Part shown: positions 18,059 through 27,406 of the stretch, piece after piece
How positions within the stretch are numbered: the stretch's first letter is position 1
How the letters are laid out: every line of letters begins with the position of its first letter
Source of the DNA: Leucobacter salsicius M1-8
GTDB taxonomy: Bacteria; Actinomycetota; Actinomycetes; Actinomycetales; Microbacteriaceae
Direction of reading: 5' to 3'
DNA: 64,000 nucleotides
NCBI RefSeq assembly: GCF_000350525.1
Contig: NZ_AOCN01000007.1
Location: forward strand, 1 to 64,000
The notes under the pieces: generated by a model
Told to the model about the DNA's origin: nothing
The model's database searches: none
Seen by the model: only the letters and a program-made list of their open reading frames with translations
Made by a program: the position numbers and the translations under genes

Positions 18059-18862
18059 GTGCAACCGATCACAATATCACGTACGCGCCTGCGCTGGGAG
18101 CTCGTCATTGTGCTCGCGCTCTCGTTCGGCGCTTCTGGCGTATACGCGATCGTCTCAATCATCGAGCGACTCACCCGCGACCAGCCGCTCTCACAACAGA
18201 CCGCCACAATCAACCGCCCACTGTCCGAGCAGGCCGTCCTCGATCTCGTCTATCAGCTGCTGAGCTTCACGTTCGGACTCGCCCCGGTCGCGCTGGTAAT
18301 TTTCCTCGTGTGGCGTGGCACCTCACCGCACCTTGGCGCGCTGGGCCTGGGCACCCCGCTGGGCGGCTACCGCAACCCCAAGCGTCGCTGGTGGCCACGC
18401 GAGATCTGGTTGGGTGTCGGGCTCGCCGCACTCATCGGCATCCCGGGAATCGGGTTCTACCTCGTGTCAAAGGGCATCGGCATTAACGCGACCGTGGTGC
18501 CCACCGTGCTCGACACTTACTGGTGGACGATCCCCATCCTCGTGTTGCAGGCCCTCAAGGCCGCCTTGGGGGAAGAGCTCATCGTGGTTGCCTACTTCTT
18601 CGACCGCATGCGCAAGCTGGGGGTCGGCCCCGTCACCACGGTGATTTCAAGCGCGCTGCTGCGCGGCAGCTACCACCTGTACCAGGGCTTCGGCGGCTTT
18701 CTCGGCAACGTGATCATGGGCCTGGTGTTCGGCTGGTTCTACCAGCGCTACGGCCGCGCCCTGCCGCTCATCGTCGCGCACTGGGTACTCGACATCGTCA
18801 GCTTTGCGGGATACCCGCTCGCACTGGCCCTCTGGCCGGCACTGTTTGGTGTGGCAAGCTAG
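18059..18862 (+). CDS. CPBP-family intramembrane metalloprotease
   Basis: About 267 residues from the GTG at 18059; the 64 codons open upstream are Arg/Cys/Pro-rich and lack a coding character. There are several TMs. The CPBP (Abi) core has the paired Glu motif in GEELIVVAYFFDRM (about 180), the first His region RGSYHLYQGFGG and the last helix VAHWVLDIV. Family members are CAAX-protease-like glutamic or metallo-endopeptidases, used in signal cleavage or peptide immunity. The canonical Arg after the EE pair is absent, as in some actinobacterial members. Substrate unknown. Confidence 0.82.
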   Translation: MQPITISRTRLRWELVIVLALSFGASGVYAIVSIIERLTRDQPLSQQTATINRPLSEQAVLDLVYQLLSFTFGLAPVALVIFLVWRGTSPHLGALGLGTPLGGYRNPKRRWWPREIWLGVGLAALIGIPGIGFYLVSKGIGINATVVPTVLDTYWWTIPILVLQALKAALGEELIVVAYFFDRMRKLGVGPVTTVISSALLRGSYHLYQGFGGFLGNVIMGLVFGWFYQRYGRALPLIVAHWVLDIVSFAGYPLALALWPALFGVAS

Positions 18863-18889
18863 CCAGCAGGCCAGAAGACCCGCACCCGC

Positions 18890-19720
18890 TTACACCGGCT
18901 TGATCGTCTCGACCCAGGCCGTGACAAGCCCCCACACGGTGTCGTAGAGTTCGGGGGCCTCAGCACAGCTCTCCGCTGGCTTGCGCACCTGGAACGATCC
19001 ATCGTCGAGGCGAGTCGCCCCCCAAGCCGTGCGCATCGCAGCACAGCTCTCCGGGAACGAGTCCAACAGTCCTGACGAAAGCTGCAAGTTCACGTTGTCC
19101 GGAATCTCAAATCGCGCTGGACCAAACCGCTGCGAGAGCTGCGAGGTCGCATTCCACGGGCCAATCAGCATGACATCGGTGGGACCGACCTCGACCGAGG
19201 GCGCCTCGTCCTTGGGCTTCTCCTCGGGCTTCGGTGTCTCAGGGGTCGTCGGGCTCGGCGTATCGGACTCGGGCTCAGGCTGTGGTGTCGTGGGCTCAGT
19301 CGTCGTGTTCGTGTTGGCCTCGGGCGCGCTTTCCGTGCCGCGGGCGATGTTTACGACCACAATCGAGACAACAATCGCGATGACCGCGACCGCGCCGACG
19401 ATGATCCACGGCAGTCGCGAACTCGTCACGTTGCCCCGGCTCGATGCGGGCTGCTGGGCGGTGTGCACGCGCTCGGCCTGCTCGTGCGCCAGACGCTTGC
19501 GCGCGGGCACGGGAGCCGTCGCTGCAGTCACTGCGGGAACAAGGTTGGGCTCCTGCCCGCTCTGCCGGCGACGCACGCCGGGGACAGGGGCGTCGGCACG
19601 GGGCGTCGGCAGTGGCGCCGTCGGTGTCTCGCTCCCGCGCGCGCTTTCTGCACCGGTGTCGCCGTTGCCGGCGTCATCGGACAGCGGCCCAAACAGTTCC
19701 TCGAACGGATCTCTACTCAC
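18890..19720 (-). CDS. Single-pass membrane protein with Thr/Pro-rich linker and extracytoplasmic domain, function unknown
   Basis: 276 residues. A disordered acidic/Pro-rich cytoplasmic N-terminus (about 1-100, beginning MSRDPFEELFGPLSDD) is followed by one TM (WIIVGAVAVIAIVVSIVVV, about 104-124), then a Thr/Pro/Glu-rich linker (about 130-170) and a small C-terminal domain of about 100 residues with three Cys (ESCAAM...ESCAEAP). This topology suits an envelope protein with an exposed C-terminal domain. I do not recognise the C-terminal domain. It is convergent with the CPBP protease gene (27-base gap). Confidence 0.75.
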   Translation of the reverse strand: MSRDPFEELFGPLSDDAGNGDTGAESARGSETPTAPLPTPRADAPVPGVRRRQSGQEPNLVPAVTAATAPVPARKRLAHEQAERVHTAQQPASSRGNVTSSRLPWIIVGAVAVIAIVVSIVVVNIARGTESAPEANTNTTTEPTTPQPEPESDTPSPTTPETPKPEEKPKDEAPSVEVGPTDVMLIGPWNATSQLSQRFGPARFEIPDNVNLQLSSGLLDSFPESCAAMRTAWGATRLDDGSFQVRKPAESCAEAPELYDTVWGLVTAWVETIKPV

Positions 19721-19841
19721 CCATCCACCCTAACTGTTCGATCTGCCCGCAAACATCTTCAACGGTCAGCAGACAGCCAGAAATCGGTCAATTTCAGCTC
19801 TTGATCAGGTGCATTTAGGCCTCGGACCGGCTCAGCCCGCT

Positions 19842-20603
19842 TCAGCTCCGGGCAAGTTCGCTCCGGATCGCGACCTCGCGGTCGCCAAATTCACGCACGC
19901 GTGACAGGTGTCGGTCCATCGCGCCGGAGTCCCGCAGCGCGAGCGTTCCCGGGTCGTTGCGTTCGATCCCGGCACGCCACCGGCCGGCAATCAGGTCCAT
20001 GCGTGCGTCGACCGCGTCTACGACGTCGAGCGCGCTCACCCCGCCGTATCCCTCCGCCGCGATCTGCAGCCGCCGCACCGAATCCGCAACTGGAGTGGGG
20101 CGCAACAGTGGCACCCCTGACCACACGAGAAATGCCAGGTCATCGAGGGGGCGGCCGGGGCCAGCGCGGTCCCAGTCGATCATGCCCGCGAACTCGCCGC
20201 CCTGCACCACCCAGTTATACAGCCCGGGGTCGTTGTGGCAGATGATCTCGCCTTCACCGAGGGCCTGCACACCCTGCCGCCAGGCGACAGCTCCCGGGCG
20301 AAAGTCGGCGACGGCGTCGTGGAACCTGCGCAGCCACCCCGCAGCGGCGGCGAGCGCCGCATCGCTCGGGGCGGTCGTCTCGGGGTCAAGGGTGTCGCCC
20401 GGAAGGTAGTCGAGCACCTCACGGCCTTCGTCGTCGAGGCCGTGCACGCACGGAATTCCATCGAGGCCGCGCGCGTGCAGGTGCGCCAACAGACTGTGCA
20501 CGGCTGGCGTCCACGGCCCAGTGGGCCGGTGCACGCGGGTTACATCGCCCGTGCGCACTCGCCAAACGCCGCCGGATCCCCCTGCAAGATGTTCGCTTTC
20601 CAC
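19842..20603 (-). CDS. Aminoglycoside phosphotransferase-family (APH) kinase-like protein
   Basis: 253 residues with the eukaryotic-like kinase fold of the APH family. The catalytic loop is ICHNDPGLYNWV (Asp base, Asn metal ligand; about 135-147) and the DFG-equivalent is MIDWDRAGPGRPLDDLAF. The N-terminal lobe is short (GGSGGVWRVRTGDVTRVHRP). Most chromosomal members phosphorylate unknown small molecules; resistance should not be assumed. It is a single gene on the minus strand, 45 bases after the alarmone synthetase. Confidence 0.82.
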   Translation of the reverse strand: MESEHLAGGSGGVWRVRTGDVTRVHRPTGPWTPAVHSLLAHLHARGLDGIPCVHGLDDEGREVLDYLPGDTLDPETTAPSDAALAAAAGWLRRFHDAVADFRPGAVAWRQGVQALGEGEIICHNDPGLYNWVVQGGEFAGMIDWDRAGPGRPLDDLAFLVWSGVPLLRPTPVADSVRRLQIAAEGYGGVSALDVVDAVDARMDLIAGRWRAGIERNDPGTLALRDSGAMDRHLSRVREFGDREVAIRSELARS

Positions 20604-20648
20604 ATACTGACTGTAGAGGATGCGAGGCAGTGCGCGTGGCCGTGCACG

Positions 20649-21380
20649 CTAGGAGGGGAAGACGCGCGGCCCCCGCGGGACCTCAACCTCGGGTAAACCG
20701 TGGACTTCGACGTGCAGGCGCTCCATGTGGGCATCGAGTTCCGCCGCCAGGTCGGCGGCGTCCTTCAGGTCGCTCGTGAGCGAGTCGGGCACCTGGCGCG
20801 CGTACTTGTAGTAAATCTTGTGCTCGAGGCTGGCCCAAAAATCCATGGCGATCGTACGAAACTGCACTTCGACGGGCACGTCCACCCGCCCAGTTGAGAG
20901 AAACACGGGCACCGAGATGATCGCGTGCAGGCTCTGGTAGCCGTTCGACTTGGGCTCGGCGATGAAGTCTTCCACCTCGAGGACGGTGATGTCGTCTTGC
21001 TGGGTGAGCAGGTCGAACAGGCGGTACACGTCACGTCGAAACGCACACGTCACTCGCACGCCAGCGATGTCGTGAATGTTGGCTCGGATGTCTTCAAAGT
21101 CAGACCCGATGCCGCGCCGGTCGAGCTTCATCACGAGGCTGTCCACCGACTTCACCCGGCTCGACACGTGCTCGATCGGGTTGTACTCGTGCGTGTGCAC
21201 GAACTCCTCGCGCAGAATCGACAGCTTCGTCTCGACCTCTTGCATGGCAAACCGGTACTCGAGGAGAAACCGCTGCATGCGGTCACCGAGTGCTTTCAGC
21301 GCGCTCGCCGAGATCGTAATCTCGTCTCCGGCTTCGCCATCAAACAAGGGAGCTGGCGCAGTTGCATCCGTAGTGCTCAT
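20649..21380 (-). CDS. Small alarmone synthetase, RelA/SpoT-domain (p)ppGpp synthetase
   Basis: 243 residues containing only a RelA/SpoT synthetase domain, with no HD hydrolase, TGS or ACT regions: the layout of small alarmone synthetases (YjbM/YwaC-like). Motifs: SSRVKSVDSLVMKL (GTP/ATP-binding RxK region, about 78), DIAGVRVTCAF, PKSNGYQSLHAIIS (about 150) and VEVQFRTIAMDFWASLEHKIYYK. It would make (p)ppGpp or related alarmones in response to envelope or other stress. Transcribed from its own ATG; the APH-like gene follows. Confidence 0.9.
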   Translation of the reverse strand: MSTTDATAPAPLFDGEAGDEITISASALKALGDRMQRFLLEYRFAMQEVETKLSILREEFVHTHEYNPIEHVSSRVKSVDSLVMKLDRRGIGSDFEDIRANIHDIAGVRVTCAFRRDVYRLFDLLTQQDDITVLEVEDFIAEPKSNGYQSLHAIISVPVFLSTGRVDVPVEVQFRTIAMDFWASLEHKIYYKYARQVPDSLTSDLKDAADLAAELDAHMERLHVEVHGLPEVEVPRGPRVFPS

Positions 21381-21452
21381 ATCTTGAGCGTAGCCCGCAA
21401 CGGCGCGAGCTGCCTGGGCAAGATCCGGATCTTGGCTGTGTGTCGGTCACAT

Positions 21453-22268
21453 CTACCGCTCGGATGACAGCAAAAAGGCGCGCAGCACGCCGATGGTTTC
21501 GGCGGGCTTTTCAGAGTGCACCCAGTGCCCCGCGCCCTTCATCGTCATGCGCCGGGTCTTGGGAAACAGCGCACGCATAGTCGGTTCATCGGCGTCAGTG
21601 ACATAGCCAGAAAGCTCTCCCCCAAGCCACAGCACGGGGCCAGTAAAGCTCGCGCCCGCGGTGTCAGGAAACCCCATGACTGTTTCCAGCTCGGCACGCA
21701 GCATCGCGAGATTCGGCTCCCACGCGAAAGCGTCGCCGTCTCGCCTGAGATTCTGCAGCAGGAACCCGCGCACGCCATCGTTCGGGATGAGTTCTTTGAG
21801 CGCTGCCCCGGCGTCGGCACGCCGCTCAATCACGTTCAGGTCAACGCTTGCGAGCGATCCGAGCAGGTGCTGAAACTCGCCGCGACCGCCGTCGGCCGCG
21901 GCTGGAGCGATGTCGATGACGGCGAGCCGGCGCACAAGTTCGGGGTGCCGCAGTGCCAGCAGCATGGCGACTTTTCCGCCCATGGAGTGGCCCACTACGT
22001 CGACTGGCCCGGCCGCCGCAAAGTCGTCCCGCAGGTGTGCAGCCACGAGGTCTGCGAGTTCGGGGTATGAGAAATGTTCGGTCCACCCGGATTGGCCGTG
22101 ATTGGGCAGGTCGATGAGCAGGCTCAGCGCCTCGGGTTCGAGCCCTGCCGCCACGCGTGTGAAGTTCTTGCCGCGCCCAAACAGGCCGTGCAAGAACACG
22201 ACCCGGTGCGGCGCATCGGCGGGGCCAGTTTCGACGGCGTGGAGGGGGCTGCTCAGTTCGACGGTCAC
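21453..22268 (-). CDS. Alpha/beta hydrolase (YbfF-like esterase)
   Basis: 271 residues. Oxyanion region FLHGLFGRGKNFTRVA (about 25-40), DLPNHGQSGW, nucleophile elbow VVGHSMGGKVAML (Ser about 94) and catalytic His in GAGHWVHSEKP near the C-terminus are all present, so the enzyme should be active. The FGxxxN pattern after HG is typical of YbfF-type acyl esterases. The GTG start at 22268 has GGAGGG almost touching it, an atypically short SD spacing. It lies downstream of the DUF4287 gene; with the frame repaired, that gene would end 18 bases before this start. Confidence 0.88.
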   Translation of the reverse strand: MTVELSSPLHAVETGPADAPHRVVFLHGLFGRGKNFTRVAAGLEPEALSLLIDLPNHGQSGWTEHFSYPELADLVAAHLRDDFAAAGPVDVVGHSMGGKVAMLLALRHPELVRRLAVIDIAPAAADGGRGEFQHLLGSLASVDLNVIERRADAGAALKELIPNDGVRGFLLQNLRRDGDAFAWEPNLAMLRAELETVMGFPDTAGASFTGPVLWLGGELSGYVTDADEPTMRALFPKTRRMTMKGAGHWVHSEKPAETIGVLRAFLLSSER

Positions 22269-22286
22269 CCCTCCAATGTAGTAGTT

Positions 22287-22507
22287 TCAGGCGCCATCGT
22301 GCTCGGCACGAAACACGTGCACGAGCGCGTTCGCATGCCCGTGGCCCATGCCGAGATCCTTGAGCCCGCGACCTGGGCCATGTGTTTCTCACCCGCGTAC
22401 GGGCGAAGGATCGCGATCCACTCGTCGATGCTCTTGCCGTACTTCGCCTCGATCGACGGGAAGTACGACTTGGGCCCCGTCACCGGGCCGGTCGCTTCGT
22501 CAGCCAT
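22287..22507 (-). pseudogene. DUF4287-family protein, single-base frameshift
   Basis: The ATG at 22507 has AAAGGAG at good spacing. The frame encodes a DUF4287 start (GPKSYFPSIEAKYGKSIDEW; GEKHMAQVA), then loses the family. One base missing at about 22365 explains it: the next frame continues LKDLGMGHGHANALVHVFRA and stops at 22287, the expected DUF4287 ending. The natural junction would read VAWLKDLGMGHG, needing one T. Repaired length is about 73 residues, normal for the family. Read as is, the frame runs to 22265 and gives a nonsense tail. Function unknown in the family. Confidence 0.85.
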
Positions 22508-22601
22508 CGCACACTCCTTTGTTCGTGCAGCTCGTGTTCGTTTCACGCTAACACGAGCGGAGCACTGCGGGTTGGAGCATGACGGCGCGGAGCCTGGTCG
22601 G

Positions 22602-24260
22602 CTACAGCTCTGAGACTTTGCCCGCCTCGACGTGCCAGCGACGGGTGAGGCTCACCGAGTCGAGCATGCGGCGGTCGTGGGTGACGAGCAGCAGCGCGCC
22701 CTCGTAGCCCTCAAGCGCCTGTTCGAGTTGCTCGATCGCTGGCAGGTCGAGGTGGTTCGTGGGCTCGTCCAGCACGAGCACGTTGACCCCGCGCGCCTGC
22801 AGCAGCGCGAGGCCCGCCCGCGTGCGCTCCCCCGGCGACAGCTCACCGGCCGCACGATTCACGTGGTCGGCCTTGAGCCCGAACTTGGCGAGCAGCGTGC
22901 GCACCTCGCCACTCGAATACTCGGGCACCTCCGCCTCAAAGACGTCCGCGAGCGGGCTCGTCCCTGTGAAGCTGGCGCGAGCCTGGTCGATCTCGCCGAT
23001 CGCGATGGAGGCTCCCAGGGCCGCGGATCCGGAGCTCAGATCCTGCCGCCCCAGGAGTGCTCGCAGCAGCGTCGATTTGCCGGCACCATTGGGGCCGGTA
23101 ATGCCGACGCGTTCGCCCGCATTCAGCTGCAGCGAGACAGGGCCGAACGTGAAGTCGCCCTGCTCGATGACGGCCTCATTGAGTGTCGCAACGACGCTGC
23201 TCGAGCGCGGGGCCGCCCCGATCGTGAACTCGAGCTTCCACTCCTTGCGGGGCTCCTCGACCTCGTCCAGGCGCTTGATGCGACTCTCCATCTGGCGCAC
23301 CTTCTGAGCCTGCTTCTCGCTCGACTCTGTCATCGCGCGGCGCTTCATCTTGTCGCTGTCGGGGGCCTTCTTCATCGCGTTGCGCACGCCCTGACTCGAC
23401 CACTCGCGCTGGGTGCGGGCGCGCGACACCAGGTCGGCCTTGGTCGCCGCGAACTGCTCGTAGTCGTCCCGGCGGTGCTGGCGGGCCACCTCGCGCTCGT
23501 GCAGGTAGGCGTCGTAGCCGCCCCCAAACAACGTGCTGCACCCCTGCGCCATATCGAGCTCGAAGACGCTCGTGACGCAGCGCGCCAGAAACTCGCGGTC
23601 ATGGCTCACGAGCACGACGCCGCCGCGCAGACCACTCACGAACGCCTCGAGCTGCTCGAGACCCGCGAAGTCAAGGTCGTTCGTCGGCTCGTCGAGCAGC
23701 ACGATGTCAAATCGCGAGAGCTTGAGCGCCGCGAGCCCCACGCGGGCCGCCTGCCCGCCCGAGAGCCCCGTCATCAGCGAGTCCGCGCCAACCTCCGTGA
23801 GCCCCAGCTCGTCGAGCGCCGCGGGCACTCGCTCCTCAAGATCGGCGGCCCCACTCGCGAGCCACCGATCGAGGGCCTCGGTGTACACGTCTGCCGGATC
23901 CGGATCCCCCGGCTTCTGCGCGCCCGTGTCGCCCAGGGCGATCGCGGCCGCGTCCATGTCCATCGTCGCCTTTGCGCAGCCCGTGCGGCGGGCGATGTAT
24001 GCGGCAACGGTCTCGCCTTCGACGCGTTCGTGCTCCTGCGGCAGCCAGCCCACGAACGCGTCGGTGGGGGCACGGTGGATCTTGCCGGCCTGCGGCGCGA
24101 GGTCGCCGGCCAGAATGCGCAGCAGCGTGGATTTGCCTGCGCCGTTGACACCGACGACCCCGATCACGTCGCCGGAAGCAACGGTGAGGTTGACGTTTTC
24201 AAAGAGGGTGCGATGGGCGTAGCCGCCCGAAATCCCCTCGGCCACGAGCGTTGCAGTCAT
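22602..24260 (-). CDS. ABC-F family ATPase (ribosome-associated type)
   Basis: 552 residues with two ATPase domains and no TMs, the ABC-F layout. Domain 1: [32 protein letters not shown] and [14 protein letters not shown] charged interdomain linker (about 265-330, rich in Lys/Arg/Glu: [18 protein letters not shown]) inserts into the ribosomal P/E site in known members. Domain 2: [31 protein letters not shown] and [13 protein letters not shown]. Such proteins either resolve stalled ribosomes or protect against ribosome-targeting antibiotics; sequence alone does not tell which. Single gene on the minus strand. Confidence 0.92.
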   Translation of the reverse strand: MTATLVAEGISGGYAHRTLFENVNLTVASGDVIGVVGVNGAGKSTLLRILAGDLAPQAGKIHRAPTDAFVGWLPQEHERVEGETVAAYIARRTGCAKATMDMDAAAIALGDTGAQKPGDPDPADVYTEALDRWLASGAADLEERVPAALDELGLTEVGADSLMTGLSGGQAARVGLAALKLSRFDIVLLDEPTNDLDFAGLEQLEAFVSGLRGGVVLVSHDREFLARCVTSVFELDMAQGCSTLFGGGYDAYLHEREVARQHRRDDYEQFAATKADLVSRARTQREWSSQGVRNAMKKAPDSDKMKRRAMTESSEKQAQKVRQMESRIKRLDEVEEPRKEWKLEFTIGAAPRSSSVVATLNEAVIEQGDFTFGPVSLQLNAGERVGITGPNGAGKSTLLRALLGRQDLSSGSAALGASIAIGEIDQARASFTGTSPLADVFEAEVPEYSSGEVRTLLAKFGLKADHVNRAAGELSPGERTRAGLALLQARGVNVLVLDEPTNHLDLPAIEQLEQALEGYEGALLLVTHDRRMLDSVSLTRRWHVEAGKVSEL

Positions 24261-24313
24261 GCCTCAAGCCTAGAGCGTGTGGCCCGGGCTCAAGACATGA
24301 CTGCTCGGAGCTT

Positions 24314-25339
24314 TTAGGAAATCGCCGTAGCCTCGAGCGACCCGGGCCCGGGGATGATCTCGCGCAGCAGGTCATCGAGGGTAACGACGCCCAGCAGGCG
24401 GTTCTGTTCCACCACGATTGCGATTTGCACGCGGCCCCGACGCATGCGTGCAAGCGCGTCATAGGCCGAGGTTTCAGGACCCACCGAGAGCGCCGGTCGA
24501 GAAATTTCGAGGGCCGCCGTGTCGGGGGCAACCGCGAGCGTGTCGCGCACGTGCACGACACGGCATGTGACGTCGTCTCCGACCAAGATGCGCAAGTGAC
24601 CGGACTTCGCGGCAACATCCCGCACCTCGGCGACGCTGGCCGTCGTTGCCACCGTGGTGAGTTGACGGTCCGTGCGCACGATGTCGCCGACAGTGAGCGA
24701 GCTCAGGCTAATCACTTGCGAGATCGGCTCCGAGTACTGCTCGTCGAGCGTGCCCGCTGCGCGTGAGTGCGCCACGAGCTGACCGATCGTATCGGCATCT
24801 TGGCCACCGGCCGCAGCCTTCTCGACCGGTTCAACGCCGGAGGCCATCACGAGGCGGTTCGCGATGCGGTTGATCCACAGCAGAAACGGGCGCAGCGGCC
24901 ACGTCATGGCGCGTGCGGCCGCGCTCGTCGCCTTCGCCGCGGTCTCGGGGTGCGCGATGGCCCACGACTTCGGCGCCATTTCACCGATCACGAGGTGCAA
25001 GAACGTGACGATGATGAGGGCAAGCATGAACGCGATGATGTCGGCGAGCACGTAGGGCAGACCCCACTGTTCAAACACCGGCGACAAGGCGTAGTCGATC
25101 GCGGGCTTCGTAATCGCGCCGAGTAGAAACGTACACGCGGTGATGCCAAGCTGGGCGAACGCGAGCATGACTGTGAGCTCGTTCATGCTGCGCAGCGCGG
25201 AGCGCGCCGAGGCGCTGTGCTCGGCTTCGGCTTCGAGGCGGTGGCGACGGGCCGCGAGCAGCGCGAACTCCACGATGACGAAGAACGCGCTCGCTAGGAT
25301 CAGCGCGGTCGTGATGATGGCGACCATCCACCAGCTCAT
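24314..25339 (-). CDS. CNNM/CBS-domain membrane protein (hemolysin/CorC family), short form
   Basis: 341 residues: CNNM (DUF21) transmembrane domain at about 1-190 (VIVEFALLAARRHRLEAEAE; PAIDYALSPVF) followed by a CBS pair (about 200-330). It lacks the C-terminal CorC_HlyC domain found in its neighbour. Members export or regulate Mg2+ or Co2+. Its ATG overlaps the upstream gene by 4 bases, so the two are translated together and may form a heteromer. Confidence 0.88.
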   Translation of the reverse strand: MSWWMVAIITTALILASAFFVIVEFALLAARRHRLEAEAEHSASARSALRSMNELTVMLAFAQLGITACTFLLGAITKPAIDYALSPVFEQWGLPYVLADIIAFMLALIIVTFLHLVIGEMAPKSWAIAHPETAAKATSAAARAMTWPLRPFLLWINRIANRLVMASGVEPVEKAAAGGQDADTIGQLVAHSRAAGTLDEQYSEPISQVISLSSLTVGDIVRTDRQLTTVATTASVAEVRDVAAKSGHLRILVGDDVTCRVVHVRDTLAVAPDTAALEISRPALSVGPETSAYDALARMRRGRVQIAIVVEQNRLLGVVTLDDLLREIIPGPGSLEATAIS

Positions 25340-26769
25340 CGGTTCGTCTCCTTGGTAAGTGCGGTTTCGGCGTCCGTGTCTGTACTTGTGCCTGGATCGG
25401 CCTCGGGTTCGGGAGCGTCGAGGTCGATTTCGTGCAGCCGTACGATGATTTCTGAGGGCACTTGGCGCGCGACCGCGGTTGCCTCAATGTCGAGCCAGCG
25501 CTCCAGGTGCAGGCCCTGCAGCGCCTCTGCGGCGCGTTCGGGCAGGTTCACTCGTACCGTGGCACCCACTGGTACGAGGTCGCCGTACCTGCTGATCATG
25601 AGCCCGGCGATCGTCTCGGAGTCTTCCCTGGGCAGGTCATGCCCCAGGAGGCGTTCGATCTCGTCAAGGTGCATATCGCCGGGAAGGCGCCACCCCGCGT
25701 CCCCCAGGTCGGCGGCCTCTGCAATCTCGGCGTCGTGTTCGTCCGAGAGCTCGCCGATGATCTCCTCGGTGAGGTCCTCAACGGTCAGGATGCCATCAAA
25801 GCTGCCGTACTCGTCGACGACGCAGGCCAGCTCATTGCGGGTCTGCCGCATGCGTTCGAACGCAACTGGGAGCTGCATCGTTGTGGGAAGCACGACGGCC
25901 GCGCGCATGGCGCCGGATACCGGCGCATCATCCGCATACTCGCCTCGCAGCAGGTCGATCAGTTCGACCACGCCCACCGGGGTGTCGCGGTCATCGACGA
26001 CCGGGTATCGGGTGTGACCGGTCGACATGAGAGCCAGCGCCTCACCCACCGTGGTCTCGGGGTTGACATAGTCAACTCGTGATCTCGGAACCATCGCGTG
26101 CTCGACGTCCCGGTCGGGGAAGTCGAGGATGCGGTCGATAATGATCGACAGATCTGCCGGCAGGTCACCGCTCTCACGCGACGCCTCGACGATCGCGCCG
26201 AGATCGTGCGCGGTCGCACTGGCGTCGACGTCATCGAGTGGCTCGATGCGCAGCAGCTTCAATAGTGCGTTGGCGGCTAGATCAAAGATCCGGATCAGCC
26301 AGCCAAAGATCGCGAGGTAGATGCGCGTGGGCGTCGCGAGTGCGCGGGCAAGCGGCTCGGGGCTCGCGATCGCTAGGTTCTTCGGATACAGTTCACCGAA
26401 AATCATCGTGACGATCGTGGCGAGCAGCAGCGCGCCCGTCGTGCCGATCAGCACAGAGGCGGTCGTGCTCAGCCCGGCGCCACCCAGTAGCGTGCCGATG
26501 GATTCACCGATGAGTGGCTCCGCCACGTATCCGATGAGCAGACCCGTCACGGTGATGCCCAGCTGCGCGCCCGACAACATGAACGACGTGCGCTTCGTGA
26601 TGTCGAGCACGCGCTGAGCCTGCGCGTCACCGCGCTCTGCCTGTACCGCCATCTTCGTGCGGTCGACCGACATGTACGCAAACTCCTGCGCGACAAAGAA
26701 GCCACAGGCCGCGATGATCGCGAGCGTTACGAGAATGCCAAGAAGCAGTGTGAGTACTGCGACTAGCAA
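25336..26769 (-). CDS. CNNM/CBS/CorC_HlyC membrane protein (hemolysin family), long form
   Basis: 477 residues with CNNM membrane domain (about 1-200; FVAQEFAYMSVDRTKMAVQAERGDAQ split after 20 residues by a basic stretch), a CBS pair (RVDYVNPETTVGEALALM; LACVVDEYGSFDGILTVEDL) and a C-terminal CorC_HlyC domain (DLVPVGATVRVNLPERA). It is a likely Mg2+/divalent cation exporter. The start is TTG at 26769; its purine-rich SD tract GAGGGGGTG is buried in a perfect 9-bp hairpin, suggesting control at translation. It forms an operon with the shorter paralogue downstream. Confidence 0.88.
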   Translation of the reverse strand: MLVAVLTLLLGILVTLAIIAACGFFVAQEFAYMSVDRTKMAVQAERGDAQAQRVLDITKRTSFMLSGAQLGITVTGLLIGYVAEPLIGESIGTLLGGAGLSTTASVLIGTTGALLLATIVTMIFGELYPKNLAIASPEPLARALATPTRIYLAIFGWLIRIFDLAANALLKLLRIEPLDDVDASATAHDLGAIVEASRESGDLPADLSIIIDRILDFPDRDVEHAMVPRSRVDYVNPETTVGEALALMSTGHTRYPVVDDRDTPVGVVELIDLLRGEYADDAPVSGAMRAAVVLPTTMQLPVAFERMRQTRNELACVVDEYGSFDGILTVEDLTEEIIGELSDEHDAEIAEAADLGDAGWRLPGDMHLDEIERLLGHDLPREDSETIAGLMISRYGDLVPVGATVRVNLPERAAEALQGLHLERWLDIEATAVARQVPSEIIVRLHEIDLDAPEPEADPGTSTDTDAETALTKETNR

Positions 26770-26900
26770 GTATGTTCACCCCCTCGAACAATGAGGGGGT
26801 GCGAAGATCGACCCTCCTGGTCAGAGCAGGGGCTTTTGTGGCTCACGGGGTTCTCTCTCGTGGGTCAGTTACAGGTGTCTGATCTAAAGTATCGGCGGTT
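26770..26900 (-). promoter_or_regulatory. Structured leader that sequesters the SD of the CNNM operon
   Basis: On the minus strand the hairpin CACCCCCTC/GAGGGGGTG (26777-26785 with 26793-26801, 7-base loop) includes the only SD-like tract, 7 bases from the TTG start. Just upstream, GGAGGG (26812-26817) can pair with the CCCTC arm and would free the SD, so two exclusive folds exist. Other short hairpins (CACG/CGTG; CCTG/CAGG) lie further upstream. This looks like a metal-responsive or other translational switch. It does not match any riboswitch consensus I know; function is inference. Confidence 0.5.
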
Positions 26901-26932
26901 GTCGAGAAGCCGATGTGAATTCTGTCGCATCG

Positions 26933-27319
26933 CTACAGCTTCTTGACGATGCTCGACTTCAGCTGAATCTTGCCGACTCCGGGAATCTTGGCGTCGATGT
27001 CGTGCCCGTCGCCGCGGTCGGCCGTCAGACGAATGCCGCGCACCTTCGTGCCGGCCTTCACGGCTCCCCCACCGCCGCCCGAGATCTTGACCGTCTTAAC
27101 GACGGTGACGTCATCACCGTCAGCGAGTGGGTTGCCCACGGCGTCACGGATGACGTCGTCTTGAGCTGCGTCGGCATCGGTGTCATCCGAGGAGGCCGCA
27201 GCCCACTCGTGGCCGCACATGGGGCAGGTCAGCAGCGCACCCGATTCGTAGGTGTACTCAGCCTGGCACTCGGGGCAGGGAGGAAATTCCGCTTCGACTG
27301 ATTCGGTCACAACACTCAC
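26933..27319 (-). CDS. PhnA/YjdM-type zinc-ribbon protein
   Basis: 128 residues. An N-terminal zinc ribbon with CPECQ and CPMCGHEW (about 15-40; four Cys) is followed by an acidic linker and the C-terminal PhnA domain (VRDAVGNPLADGDDVTVVKTVKI-like, then KAGTKVRGIRLT and DAKIPGVGKIQLKSSIVKKL). Despite its name, this family has no proven role in alkylphosphonate use and is widespread as a single gene. GTG at 27319; GTG at 27310 is also possible. Monocistronic. Confidence 0.9.
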   Translation of the reverse strand: MSVVTESVEAEFPPCPECQAEYTYESGALLTCPMCGHEWAAASSDDTDADAAQDDVIRDAVGNPLADGDDVTVVKTVKISGGGGGAVKAGTKVRGIRLTADRGDGHDIDAKIPGVGKIQLKSSIVKKL

Positions 27320-27406
27320 GGTCCTTGATTCGGTGGGGGCTGCCCGAAGGCAGGCATTGCTTCATTCACCATACCGATGATCGTGAGCGCACGAGCGCCA
27401 GCCGGA

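Noticed and set aside
19842-20603. Calling the APH-family gene an antibiotic-resistance determinant
   Set aside because: The catalytic motifs only show the kinase fold; the N-lobe is short and no resistance subfamily motif was recognised.
26770-26930. M-box or yybP-ykoY riboswitch before the CNNM operon
   Set aside because: The conserved loops of both classes are not visible; kept only as an uncharacterised structured leader.
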